From Flavobacteriales bacterium (GTDB lineage: Bacteria; Bacteroidota; Bacteroidia; Flavobacteriales_D; CANHHI01), in assembly GCA_947460225.1 (NCBI GenBank), contig CANHHI010000005.1, positions 1-25,930 of the forward strand: DNA of 25,930 nucleotides, in the 5' to 3' direction. The notes beneath the pieces are model-generated. The model was not told the origin of the DNA, ran no database searches, and saw only the letters and a program-made list of their open reading frames with translations. Positions 1 to 7,900 of the stretch are shown in pieces. How positions within the stretch are numbered: the stretch's first letter is position 1; the number at the start of each line of letters is the position of its first letter. A program made the position numbers and the translations under genes.

Positions 1-2
1 GC

Positions 3-95
3 TATATCTATGCTTGGTTGTATTTTGGTTTTAGTTACTTCCACTTGTTTAAACAAACACAGGCTAAAACCAGCAAAACCAATCTGTTTGCCTAA
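3..95 (+). CDS. C-terminal end of a probable membrane protein (partial)
   Basis: Reading from base 3 gives 30 codons to a TAA at 93-95. The peptide starts YIYAWLYFGFSYFHLF and ends in a polar, lysine- and threonine-rich tail. An aromatic, hydrophobic helix followed by a short basic tail is what the end of an inner-membrane protein looks like, and the other two plus frames lack that character. The rest lies outside the window, so the family cannot be named. It is the only open frame here that looks protein-like, but 30 codons is short and chance is possible. Confidence 0.42.
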   Translation, partial: YIYAWLYFGFSYFHLFKQTQAKTSKTNLFA

Positions 96-120
96 GTTGC
101 TTGCAACATAGATGAATGGC

Positions 121-157
121 GGTGCAATCTGTTTTAAAGATACGGCAGATGCGCACC
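121..157. repeat. Long imperfect hairpin in the gene-free start region
   Basis: GGTGC (121-125) pairs with GCACC (153-157) and ATCTG (127-131) with CAGAT (146-150), leaving a 1x2 internal loop and a 14-base apical loop. The 8-base palindrome CCAGCTGG (156-163) follows directly. The segment is richer in G+C than its surroundings. It lies between the end of the upstream partial gene and a second hairpin at 231-254. It has no T-run, so it is not a classical terminator. Its role is unknown. Confidence 0.4.
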
Positions 158-230
158 AGCTGGCGAGGCGTAGGTATTATTATATTTTTCATTCGTTTTG
201 GGTGTGTACGTAAAACCCTAAATCCACAAT

Positions 231-254
231 GAAACCCAGCTTAGGCTGGGTTTC
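231..254. terminator. Perfect 10-bp hairpin, possible terminator
   Basis: GAAACCCAGC (231-240), loop TTAG, then GCTGGGTTTC (245-254): a perfect 10-bp stem. On the plus strand it could end transcripts coming from the partial gene at 3-95. The T-run is short (TTTCTT), so termination is likely but not certain. It also stands at the edge of the REP cluster and could belong to it. Confidence 0.5.
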
Positions 255-267
255 TTGCTGTCCATTT

Positions 268-288
268 GGGCAACCGCAAGGGTTGCCC
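268..288. repeat. REP-like palindrome, GGGCA...TGCCC family, copy 1
   Basis: GGGCAACC (268-275) pairs with GGTTGCCC (281-288) around a 5-base loop and is followed by CCTAC-type sequence (289-292). A second copy with a changed inner stem lies at 316-337. Palindromes of this GGGCA/TGCCCCTAC type are scattered through many Bacteroidota genomes; that is from general knowledge and has not been searched here. Confidence 0.6.
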
Positions 289-315
289 CTACATTATTTA
301 TTCGTTGCAATCAAT

Positions 316-337
316 GGGCAGACACATAGGTCTGCCC
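316..337. repeat. REP-like palindrome, GGGCA...TGCCC family, copy 2
   Basis: GGGCAGAC (316-323) pairs with GTCTGCCC (330-337) around a 6-base loop and is followed by CTACC. It shares the outer stem and the CCCCTAC tail with the copy at 268-288. The inner bases differ on both arms in a compensating way (ACC/GGT against GAC/GTC), which keeps the hairpin intact. Confidence 0.6.
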
Positions 338-361
338 CTACCAGACATTGTCTATTTTAAT

Positions 362-376
362 CCGTGCTACGCACGG
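362..376. repeat. REP-like palindrome, CCGTGC/GCACGG family, copy 1
   Basis: CCGTGC (362-367), loop TAC, GCACGG (371-376). The identical stem returns at 438-452 with loop GAA, so the two copies belong to one family. Confidence 0.55.
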
Positions 377-402
377 GCTAGATTATCCAGCAATTACATC
401 GC

Positions 403-415
403 CTGCCGTAGGCAG
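403..415. repeat. REP-like palindrome CTGCC-GTA-GGCAG
   Basis: CTGCC (403-407), loop GTA, GGCAG (411-415). It is the third palindrome type in the cluster and sits between the two CCGTGC copies. Nearby TGCCTGCC (431-438) resembles one arm of it. Confidence 0.45.
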
Positions 416-437
416 AAAACGTGCAGGGTCTGCCTGC

Positions 438-452
438 CCGTGCGAAGCACGG
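438..452. repeat. REP-like palindrome, CCGTGC/GCACGG family, copy 2
   Basis: CCGTGC (438-443), loop GAA, GCACGG (447-452), followed by ACTAAAA. It has the same stem as 362-376. Confidence 0.55.
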
Positions 453-457
453 ACTAA

Positions 458-474
458 AACGCACAATGTGCGTT
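458..474 (-). terminator. Hairpin at the stop codon of the barrel-like protein gene
   Basis: AACGCAC (458-464) pairs with GTGCGTT (468-474). Read on the minus strand the stem directly follows, and partly includes, the stop codon of the 473-1093 gene and leads into TTTTAG. This fits a weak intrinsic terminator for that gene. It also abuts the palindrome cluster and may be one of its members. Confidence 0.45.
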
Positions 475-1093
475 AAAATCTATAATATAAACCAAAGCGT
501 GTGCTGAGTGGCACGCTGTCTTTGTAGGGGGAATAATCTTGTTGCAAAACTTCCCAAAGCAATACGAGTTCAAAGCCAAACCTGCCGTCTGGGGTCATGT
601 TTTGCATCACGCCTGCGCCAAAAAATAAAGCAGGTGCTTGGAGTTGTTTTTTGTCTGTGGCGGGGTTTTGTTTGTAATCATACCAGCGGTAAAAATAATG
701 CTCGTATTGTGCTTGCAAAATCACCCAACGCCATACGGCAGAACGCAAGAACAGTTTGGTGGAAAAAAAATGGAGCTCCTCGCTTGGGTAGCCTGTTATT
801 TTTTTGTCATAAGCAACATAATCATAGCCTGCACCTGCGCCAATATGCAAAAACCGAGACGGCACATAGACAAAATGCGGTTGCAAACTCACCCCTGTTA
901 CTTGCCCCCAACTCGCCGAAACGGAACCGCCTATGTAATATTTATAGGTTTTTACCTTTTCTTGCGCCATGTTGTACAAAACGGCAGGCGTTATTCTGTC
1001 TTGCTCAAATTGTTCGTACAAGGTATCTGTTTGTGCCAACAAAAAATAACTGCGCAAGAATAAACCAAAAAGCAAAAATATACGTATCTTCAT
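473..1093 (-). CDS. Probable outer-membrane beta-barrel protein
   Basis: The product has 206 residues. An N-terminal hydrophobic stretch ends in LLAQ at about residue 21, which fits a signal peptide cut before TDTLYEQF. The mature part has alternating aromatic and polar residues in short strands (for example GGSVSASWGQV and FLHIGAGAGYDYVAY) and ends in GLYYRF. A terminal phenylalanine after alternating aromatics is the usual recognition signal for BAM-assembled barrels. The size would suit about eight strands. I do not recognise the family, so function is open; a small porin-like or structural barrel is an inference. The start is the ATG at 1093, which has a good promoter just upstream. The gene is divergent from the dehydrogenase at 1125 with only 31 bp between them. 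Confidence 0.75.
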   Translation of the reverse strand: MKIRIFLLFGLFLRSYFLLAQTDTLYEQFEQDRITPAVLYNMAQEKVKTYKYYIGGSVSASWGQVTGVSLQPHFVYVPSRFLHIGAGAGYDYVAYDKKITGYPSEELHFFSTKLFLRSAVWRWVILQAQYEHYFYRWYDYKQNPATDKKQLQAPALFFGAGVMQNMTPDGRFGFELVLLWEVLQQDYSPYKDSVPLSTRFGLYYRF

Positions 1094-1107
1094 ATCCGAA
1101 ATTTATG

Positions 1108-1136
1108 CAAATATACAATTTATCATGGAAAAACAA
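1108..1136 (-). promoter_or_regulatory. Promoter for the barrel-like protein gene
   Basis: On the minus strand TATATTTG (1108-1115) is an exact TAnnTTTG -7 element, and TTG (1134-1136) lies 18 bases upstream at the -33 position. Transcription would start around 1100, leaving a leader of only a few bases before the ATG at 1093. The -33 part lies inside the first codons of the divergent dehydrogenase. Confidence 0.5.
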
Positions 1137-1832
1137 TATTGGTTGATTAGTGGCGCATCGCAAGGCATTGGGGCTGCTGTGGTGGAAGAGTTGAGTAAAA
1201 ATGCTGCAAATGTGGTTATTGGATTTGGTAGAAATGCGCAAAAAATTCAGGACTTGTCTATGCGTTTAAAAAACAGCCCTGCGCAACTGGATTTATTTCA
1301 AGCAGACATCGTGCAAGATTTGGACAAAATAGCAGAAAAAATAGCAAAATTGCCTTATTTAAGCGTGCTTATCAATAATGCTGCTGCATTTTTACATAAA
1401 CCTTTTTTGGAAACCAGCCCAAAAGATTGGCAAGAATTGTTTGCCACCAATGTGTTTGCAAGCGTTGCGCTTATACAAAAAAGTTTGGCGCAACTGGGGA
1501 AAAATCCTAAAAAAGCACAAGTGCTCAACATTACGAGCATGGGCGGTTTTCAAGGTAGTGTTAAATTTGCTGGGCTTTCTGCGTATAGTGCGAGTAAAGC
1601 CTGTTTGGCAAACATCACCGAATGCCTTGCGGCAGAATATAGCACCAGCAATATTGCCTTTAATTCACTGGCACTGGGTGCGGTGCAAACAGAGATGCTT
1701 AGTCAGGCTTTTCCAGATTACAAAGCACCTATAAACCCAACAGAAATTGCCGAGTTTATTGTGCAGTTTGCAGAAAAAAACGGGCAACTTTTCAATGGAA
1801 AGATATTGCCCGTTTCGTCTAGTACGCCTTAA
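1125..1832 (+). CDS. Short-chain dehydrogenase/reductase (SDR)
   Basis: The product has 235 residues, the normal size for a classical SDR: a single Rossmann-fold, NAD(P)(H)-dependent oxidoreductase of the cytoplasm. Visible motifs are GASQGIG (10-16, cofactor loop), NNA (84-86), N109, and the catalytic S138, Y154 and K158 (YSASK). R36, after the second strand, suggests a preference for NADP(H). The C-terminal part is shorter than in FabG and the closing residues are hydrophilic. The substrate cannot be read from the sequence; it may be a FabG-like or pteridine/sugar-type reductase. The ATG at 1125 is the first start in frame and fits the family N-terminus. No exact -7 element is visible upstream on this strand. 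The gene is convergent with 1873-2937 across a shared terminator. Confidence 0.88.
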   Translation: MEKQYWLISGASQGIGAAVVEELSKNAANVVIGFGRNAQKIQDLSMRLKNSPAQLDLFQADIVQDLDKIAEKIAKLPYLSVLINNAAAFLHKPFLETSPKDWQELFATNVFASVALIQKSLAQLGKNPKKAQVLNITSMGGFQGSVKFAGLSAYSASKACLANITECLAAEYSTSNIAFNSLALGAVQTEMLSQAFPDYKAPINPTEIAEFIVQFAEKNGQLFNGKILPVSSSTP

Positions 1833-1878
1833 AATTATTTAAGCCTCTTGCGAAAAATATTTTCGCTTAAAATTATTT
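1828..1878. terminator. Bidirectional terminator flanked by direct repeats
   Basis: GCGAAAA (1850-1856), loop ATA, TTTTCGC (1860-1866) is a perfect 7-bp stem midway between two convergent genes. A 13-base direct repeat, CTTAAAATTATTT, lies on both sides at 1828-1840 and 1866-1878, each copy overlapping or touching a stop codon. Being A/T-rich on both arms, it could end transcription from either side. Confidence 0.6.
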
Positions 1879-2937
1879 TATGATATCGCCCACAGGTTTA
1901 GTTCTCGGCTGTGGCAATAGCCACCAAGGAAACATGCCTGCCGTTACTGTTGTGAGCAAAGTTTGCTGAAATGCCACCATATCCAACATAATTTGTTGGT
2001 ATTCTTTGGCATCTAATTTTTGCTCCAAAACACTGGCGTATTCTTTGGCAGATGGCGCACAAAGCGTGCTAGCATTCACCCTTGCCAAATATTCAGCGGC
2101 TTTGGCGTAATTTTTAGCAGAAATTGCTGTTTTTGCCATGGCTAACCATTCTTGACACTGGTACGCCTCCACTTCTTTGGCAATGGCTGCAGCTTTGGCT
2201 TGACAATCCGCCGAAGCACTCTCTGCCAAAAGAGCCAATAAGCCTTGTGTTTGCGGCATATTCTTGCTTGCCCAAGCTACTTCTAGTTGCGCAATAAACT
2301 GGGTACAACGGGTTTGTATGTGCAATTGCGCATAACTAGCCGCCAAAGTCAATGCCTGAGCGTAGGCTTCGGGCACAAAGTCTGGAATTTTGCTCAATTC
2401 TTCAATGGCTTCCAAAAATAATTTTTGTCCAGCCAAACCTTCTGCCTTTTGAAAAATTTGAGGCACAGATTTTTCGTACAACTGCCCTGCTTGGGTTCGC
2501 ATGTTTCCTGCAAAGCTGTGCAAAGCCTCTTGGGCAATGTTTATTTTTTTTACCGCATCTAAGGTGGCTAAATCCTCTCTTTTGGCAATGCCTTGGGTTT
2601 TGAGGGCAATAAAACCTATTTTTTTCTCTTGTTTGACATCAACCAAATACAAATTTAAATAACCTTTTTGTACGTACATGGCTGGGGCAGTGCTTGTAAC
2701 CTCAACAGGTTCAGCCTGCCACGCCCCTACCAGTTGCAAAGGAGATGCGCCTGTGCTGGTTGCGGACACAAAGTTTTCGTGTTGCAAAAACTGCTGCATT
2801 TTTTGTTCTAAACTTTTTTCCAAAGCCGTATTGCCAGTTTTTTGCAAAACCTGCACACCTATCACCAAATTGTTTATTGGCTCTGCAAAAATGATGCCTG
2901 CCAAAAGCGTAACCGAAGCAAATATTTTCTTTACCAT
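1873..2937 (-). CDS. Exported alanine-rich helical-repeat protein, function unknown
   Basis: The product has 354 residues. MVKKIFASVTLLAGIIFAEP is a clear signal peptide without a lipobox cysteine, so a soluble periplasmic or surface protein is expected. The N-terminal third (about 20-130) mixes strands and helices. From about 165 onward it is helical, with TPR-like units centred near 165-195, 215-250 and 265-305 that carry repeated A-K-N-Y/A-x-A-A patterns and spaced cysteines (for example TRCTQ, ADCQAK, YQCQEW, STLCAP). The end is hydrophobic (GMFPWWLLPQP). I do not recognise a named family. The start ATG overlaps the end of plsY by 7 bases (TTATGGTAA), which points to translational coupling and makes this the last gene of the long minus-strand run. 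Confidence 0.72.
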   Translation of the reverse strand: MVKKIFASVTLLAGIIFAEPINNLVIGVQVLQKTGNTALEKSLEQKMQQFLQHENFVSATSTGASPLQLVGAWQAEPVEVTSTAPAMYVQKGYLNLYLVDVKQEKKIGFIALKTQGIAKREDLATLDAVKKINIAQEALHSFAGNMRTQAGQLYEKSVPQIFQKAEGLAGQKLFLEAIEELSKIPDFVPEAYAQALTLAASYAQLHIQTRCTQFIAQLEVAWASKNMPQTQGLLALLAESASADCQAKAAAIAKEVEAYQCQEWLAMAKTAISAKNYAKAAEYLARVNASTLCAPSAKEYASVLEQKLDAKEYQQIMLDMVAFQQTLLTTVTAGMFPWWLLPQPRTKPVGDIIK

Positions 2938-3542
2938 AATGTAGGTTCTTGTTTGTTTAATAAACGGTTTATGTTTTTTCTATGCGTATAAATCAACAGC
3001 ACAGCAACCAATAGCGAAAAAATCCTTAGCGACCAAAGTGGTCTTGCATCTATGAAAAAAATATAGCACGGGAAACTAATGCCTGCAATGATAGAACCCA
3101 AAGACACATACCGAAAAATAAACAATACCAGCATGAATACCCCCAAGGCAAACAAAGCCGCAAAGGGTTGCAGCGCAAACACGATGCCGAGCAAACTCGC
3201 CACGCCCTTGCCTCCTCTAAACGAGGCAAACACAGGGAGCGTATGCCCCAGCACCACACACACGCCGAGCAAAATCTGCCAAAGAATGTATGTTTCTGTG
3301 CCCATACTAAAAGGCAGTAACAATATGGGGATAAAGTAAACGGGCAGAAAGCCCTTGGCTACGTCTATCAAAAAGACGGACAAAGCGGGCTTTTTGCCGA
3401 GTACTCTAAATGTATTGGTTGCGCCAGCGTTCTTACTGCCATGCTCACGCACGTCTGTTTTGTAGAAAAACTTGCCAATCCAAACCGCTGTTGGAATGGA
3501 GCCTATAAGATAAGCCAAAACTAAGACACTTGCGTAGAGCAT
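2931..3542 (-). CDS. plsY: Acyl-phosphate:glycerol-3-phosphate acyltransferase PlsY
   Basis: The product has 203 residues, typical for PlsY. This inner-membrane enzyme transfers an acyl chain from acyl-phosphate to glycerol-3-phosphate, the first step of phospholipid synthesis in most bacteria. Family marks are SIPTAVWIGK near 15-24, GSKNAGATN (35-43), the glycine-rich FRGGKGVA (108-115) and several hydrophobic helices (about 2-22, 55-78, 85-105, 115-150, 155-190). It lies 3 bp after the symporter gene and overlaps the next gene by 7 bases. The only other phospholipid gene in the window is pssA at 16412, so this is not a lipid operon; co-transcription with an exported helical protein may simply reflect compact packing. 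Confidence 0.95.
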   Translation of the reverse strand: MLYASVLVLAYLIGSIPTAVWIGKFFYKTDVREHGSKNAGATNTFRVLGKKPALSVFLIDVAKGFLPVYFIPILLLPFSMGTETYILWQILLGVCVVLGHTLPVFASFRGGKGVASLLGIVFALQPFAALFALGVFMLVLFIFRYVSLGSIIAGISFPCYIFFIDARPLWSLRIFSLLVAVLLIYTHRKNINRLLNKQEPTLW

Positions 3543-3545
3543 ATA

Positions 3546-4931
3546 TTATTTATTATTTTCTTCGCCTTGTTGAACCACGGTAGCCACCGCCATATCGCCC
3601 GTAATATTCACCACCGTAAGCATCATGTCCAAAAGTCTGTCCACGGGCATAATGATTGCCACCCAATAAGGGTCTAAGCCTACGGTGTCTAGCAAAACGA
3701 TTAACAAAATGAACGCCCCCGAAGGAATGCCCGCTGTGCCCACAGAAGCGAGCAAAGTCATGGTCATAATGGTTAATTGCGCTTGCCAGCTTACATCAAC
3801 GCCGTGAAACTGCGCCAAAAATAGCACCGCTATCACTTGATAAATCGCCGAACCGTTCATGTTTACGGTAGCCCCTACTGGGATAACAAAGTTGGCAATT
3901 TTATCGGAAACACTTAATTTTTCTTTGGCACATCTTAATGTTACAGGCAAAGTCGCCACCGAAGAGCTTGTGCTAAAGGCAACAATTTGCGCTTCTTTTA
4001 CACCCGATAGGTATTTCATTGGGGAATAGCCTTTGCCAAAAACATAGACAAAAAGCGGATAAAACACAAATAGAATAATGACAAATCCAAGCACAACCAC
4101 GGCTGTGTACCAACTTAAACTGCTGAAAATATCTACAAAACCCTGTGTGGTTGTGGTGAGTTCTGTGAAAGTGCCTGCAAGCAAACAAAACACAAAAAAT
4201 GGTGCAAATTCCATGACCATATTGATCATTTTCACCAGCACATTGTTAAACTCGCCAATAAAGCCTTTGAGGATTTTTACTTGTTCATTTGGAATAAAAA
4301 GCAATGCCACCCCAAAGAAAATCGCAAAAAATATGACCTGCATCATCGAGCGTGCATCGCTAATGGCGGCAAAAATATTTTCTGGAATCATGTCCACCAC
4401 ATACTGCAAACCTTTTTTATTTTTTGAGGTTTGTTTAGCCATTTGAATGCTTTTGTCGTCGGCTCTTTTTTCTCTGTCTTCTTTGATTTGCGCCACAATT
4501 TGCGCATTTTCTGGTTTGTCCAATTGAGACTCGCCCGTGATAGCTATACCGCTAGTCAAAGCAAAGTATTCATAATCCAAGCGGTTGCGTTTGGCTACAT
4601 CGCCACCTACTTTTTTGCCAGGCGCTACCAAATTCACCAGCAAAATGCCCAAAGAAATAGACACCAGCGTGGTAAAAAAGTAAAACCCAATAGACCGAGC
4701 GGCAAGTTTGCCCAAACCTTTTGCTTCCACCAAACTAGACACCCCTGAAATAATGGAAAACAACACAATAGGCACTGCTAGTAATTTTAGCAAGCGAATA
4801 AATATGTCGCCAAAGGGGGAAATCCATGTTTTCGTAAATTCTGCATAGCCATAAGACAATGCAAACCAAGAATAGGCTAGTCCAAAAACCATAGCCAAAA
4901 GAATACGCCAGTGTAGATTTAATGTTTTCAT
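3546..4931 (-). CDS. Dicarboxylate/amino acid:cation symporter (SDF family), possibly for neutral substrates
   Basis: From the ATG at 4931 the product has 461 residues; an in-frame extension to 4970 would start with TTG and overlap the upstream gene. The fold is that of GltP/DctA-type secondary transporters of the inner membrane: eight helices, the serine-rich hairpin STSSSVATLPV, helix 7 with VNMNGSA (357-361 = NMNGS), hairpin 2 with GTAGIPSGAF, and helix 8 with DRLLDMMLTVVNITGD (431-446). A charged 60-residue insertion follows helix 3. Compared with archaeal GltPh, the sodium-site aspartate of NMDGT is N359 here, and the arginine that binds the side-chain carboxylate is L438, while both aspartates and the N/D of helix 8 are kept. 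A neutral amino acid substrate is therefore more likely than a dicarboxylate. A -7 element lies just upstream. Confidence 0.9.
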   Translation of the reverse strand: MKTLNLHWRILLAMVFGLAYSWFALSYGYAEFTKTWISPFGDIFIRLLKLLAVPIVLFSIISGVSSLVEAKGLGKLAARSIGFYFFTTLVSISLGILLVNLVAPGKKVGGDVAKRNRLDYEYFALTSGIAITGESQLDKPENAQIVAQIKEDREKRADDKSIQMAKQTSKNKKGLQYVVDMIPENIFAAISDARSMMQVIFFAIFFGVALLFIPNEQVKILKGFIGEFNNVLVKMINMVMEFAPFFVFCLLAGTFTELTTTTQGFVDIFSSLSWYTAVVVLGFVIILFVFYPLFVYVFGKGYSPMKYLSGVKEAQIVAFSTSSSVATLPVTLRCAKEKLSVSDKIANFVIPVGATVNMNGSAIYQVIAVLFLAQFHGVDVSWQAQLTIMTMTLLASVGTAGIPSGAFILLIVLLDTVGLDPYWVAIIMPVDRLLDMMLTVVNITGDMAVATVVQQGEENNK

Positions 4932-4957
4932 AGTTAATAGTATTTGTTTATTGTGTG

Positions 4958-4965
4958 CAAATATA
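4958..4965 (-). promoter_or_regulatory. Internal promoter element for the symporter gene
   Basis: TATATTTG on the minus strand is an exact TAnnTTTG match in the 35-bp gap between the 1546-residue protein gene and the symporter ATG at 4931. No clear -33 TTG is present at the usual distance. It would allow symporter, plsY and the helical protein to be expressed apart from the upstream genes. Confidence 0.4.
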
Positions 4966-4966
4966 A

Positions 4967-7900
4967 TCAATCTTCTGCATCTTCCAAAATTGAACTCACT
5001 TTTTTTGGTGCGACCGCTGGCGTAGCAGGCTCTTCAACAGAACTTGTTTCCTCGTCTTGGTAACGGTTTATCGCCTCTTTTCTAAATCTTTTGTAGTATT
5101 TATCATCATCTGGCAATTCTACATGCACACTATATGCGGTATAACCAAATACAACAGGCACAGCAGATTGTTTTTGCAATAATTTTTCTATTTGGCTATT
5201 TACCTCGGCATCGCTGGTGTATAAATACATGATTTCTTGCGTGGTTTCATAATCCAAATACAACTCAAAATCTCTTGAAAACGCCAAATACAAAATCATT
5301 CTGTCACTGCTACCTTGCCTAGTTTTTATCAGCATGACTTTGCCTTTCACTTTTTTGAAAATATATTCTCCTGCCAAAGCTACAAGGTTCAAGCGTTCGT
5401 CTGTTGACGTGTAAGCCATATTAGACCCCGCTTTTTCCCAAGCTAAACTGGTTGTCGCCAAAAAAGTTTTATCTTGTAAATTTACAGGCAAAGTTTTTTT
5501 ACTGACCGCCTTGGCACTGAGTTGCGTCAATATTCCTTCTGCATTTTTTTTCTCGGTGATTTGGCGCAAATGCTTTTCAAAATTTGCACTGCGAATACTC
5601 AAAGATTCTAAGGTTTTGATTTTATTTAATCTATCTATAATAGGCTTGACAATTTGTGCTAGCATGGGGCTCTGAAAAAGCAAACTCGCCTGTGCGCTCC
5701 ACTGTTCTTGGCGTATTTGGTATTCGCCCTCGCCAAATGCTTGCCAAGTGCTATACGGATAAAACAATCCTAAATTTATTTTTCCTTGCGTTTGCAAAAT
5801 ACAGCTAGACGGCGCAAAAGAAACCACACTGCCCACCGTATTGAGCGAAACTTGGTTTTTTTCTGGGGTAATTTCTATGGTGTTGTCGTCTGCGTTGTGG
5901 TGCAAAAACCCCGTTGCCGCAAAAACATCTACGTGTTTTTTATCTTTTTTATACTGTAAAAAAGACGGATAAAATTTAAGTGTTCTATCGTTTAAAGCAA
6001 GTCCTGTACCAATATCTACAGATTTCCCAGCTAGTTTGGCGGTGTCCAACGGCAATTGCAAATCCGAAGGGTCTATAAAACCTTGCCAAGAAAAATAATT
6101 TGGCGTTTCTACATCGCCTAAGCACGCATGTCTATAACTACTTTGCCCATTAAAGAACATGCCTTTTTCCTTGGCGAGCACTTTATACCTGCCTTGAAAA
6201 TCAAAAAAATCACTCAAATTAAATTTGTCTTCACGGGCTAATCTACCCTCGGCGGCAATGGTTTTGAGCGTATCGTTGTAATAAACCCTTTGCAATTCCA
6301 AGGTCGTTTTTTTGCCCTCGGGGCTTATGTAGTCTATTTTTGCTTTGCCTTGCACATTGTTGGCACTTTTGATTTCCACATTGGCGGCATACAACAAATG
6401 ATGATTATCTTCTGTGCCCAAGTGTAATTCAGCATCTTTGAGTGGTTCTATCAACCGCCCTTTTAAAGTAATCTGGGCATTTTTAGGGAAAACCTCGGCA
6501 TCTGCCACTTTGATAGGCTCTACCTCCGAGGCAAATACGCTTCTGTCCACCAAATTAAGTACCGCTTTGCCTGCTTTAAACCGCAAAGAATCTTGGTCTG
6601 CAGACGTGGAATAAAAATTGTAATCATTTTCATTGTCCAGCTTCATGTCCACAAAACCTTTTTCTATCTGCCAGAGCAAGCTATTTGCCTGCACTCGGTA
6701 AGACAAAGCCTCCAAATTGATTTGGTTTTTGTGCAATTGCACGCTGTCCACCATGCGCACCAAATCCAAAGCACTGTAATTTTCCGCAACTTGCAAAATA
6801 TTCACTTGACTGAGCGGGTCTGCAATAGAAAACTCACTCAGCTCGGCTTTCACACGCATGTTTTCAAAAGCAAAAGCCTCTGAAACCATTTCTGGAAGCA
6901 CGTTTTTAGTAAGTTTGGGATTGATTTTAAAATTCCCAGCACCACTCACACCCCTCGGTGTCAATTTGATTTTACCCGCAAATTCTCCTTTGGTTTCCAT
7001 CATAGACAAAGGCAAAACCCCCGTTTGGGCTATTAAAGAATCCCCATAAGGGTGAAAAACAAAAGAAACATCATCTCCCTTGAATTGCGGTTGATTGACG
7101 GGGTTTAAAGAGCCTATGTGTTCAATTTTACCTTGTCCTTTTGCAGAATCTTCTAAAAACAAAAAATCTTTTCCGCTGAGTTTTGCTGAAAGATATTTTA
7201 AATCTCCTTTTAGATTTAATCCTCTTGTATCTAAGCTAATTTCTCCGCTAATCATTGATTTGCCTGCTTTTGGGTACGCCAAGAGTTCTTTTTCCATTTT
7301 AATGAAAGTCCCCAAAGCATAATCGGCTTGAATACCCACATTTATTCTAAACGGTTCTAAAATATCTGCACTGTAAAATTTACCCAATAAGAAAAACCTA
7401 TCAGGGTCCACTTCTTGCATGTTATCTAGTACAAAAGGGTCTAGTTTAAAGTGAAATTTAGCTTTATCATAGCTTATGCCGTTTTGCAGTTTTTCATAAT
7501 ACACAAAAGACGAATCTAAATTGTGGAATATGGGATATTGCGTTTTTGTATGTTTGGCGTGTTCTTGTGTTTTTACAAAAACACCACTTTTGTTGTTGGG
7601 TAAATCTATCTCTATGTTTCCTTTTAATTGATGTATGGCATTTTTTACACGGCGCAAACCTCGTCTTTTGTTCGTGTCTAAGTCCATGCTAAACGACAAC
7701 GTATTAAACCGCATGGAATCCACCGTGGGCATTTCCACCTTGAAATTGTCATAATCAAAATAACTTAAACTATCGGCATATAACGAGAACATACCCGCTT
7801 CCCAAAGCGCACGGGTTCTGAAATTTCGGTTTTCCAGCATCTCTATGGAAAATGTTTTGGGATACAAGCCTACTTTTCTGGTTTTGCTAATCCACACTTG

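Noticed and set aside
114..175. A tRNA gene or remnant on the minus strand
   Set aside because: CAGCTGGTGCGCATCTG looks like a D-arm, but there is no acceptor stem, proper anticodon loop or T-arm. Listed only as a structured stretch.
114..215. A possible 33-residue short gene starting at the ATG at 114
   Set aside because: It contains the imperfect hairpin 121-157 and shows no protein-like pattern; too short to support.
266..457. A 63-codon plus-strand open frame
   Set aside because: It lies wholly inside the palindrome cluster; its residues follow the hairpin sequences, and it has no protein-like pattern.
508..1146. A 212-codon plus-strand open frame opposite the barrel-like gene
   Set aside because: It is antisense to a gene with signal peptide, barrel-type strands and a promoter; composition is basic and cysteine-rich, typical of a shadow frame.
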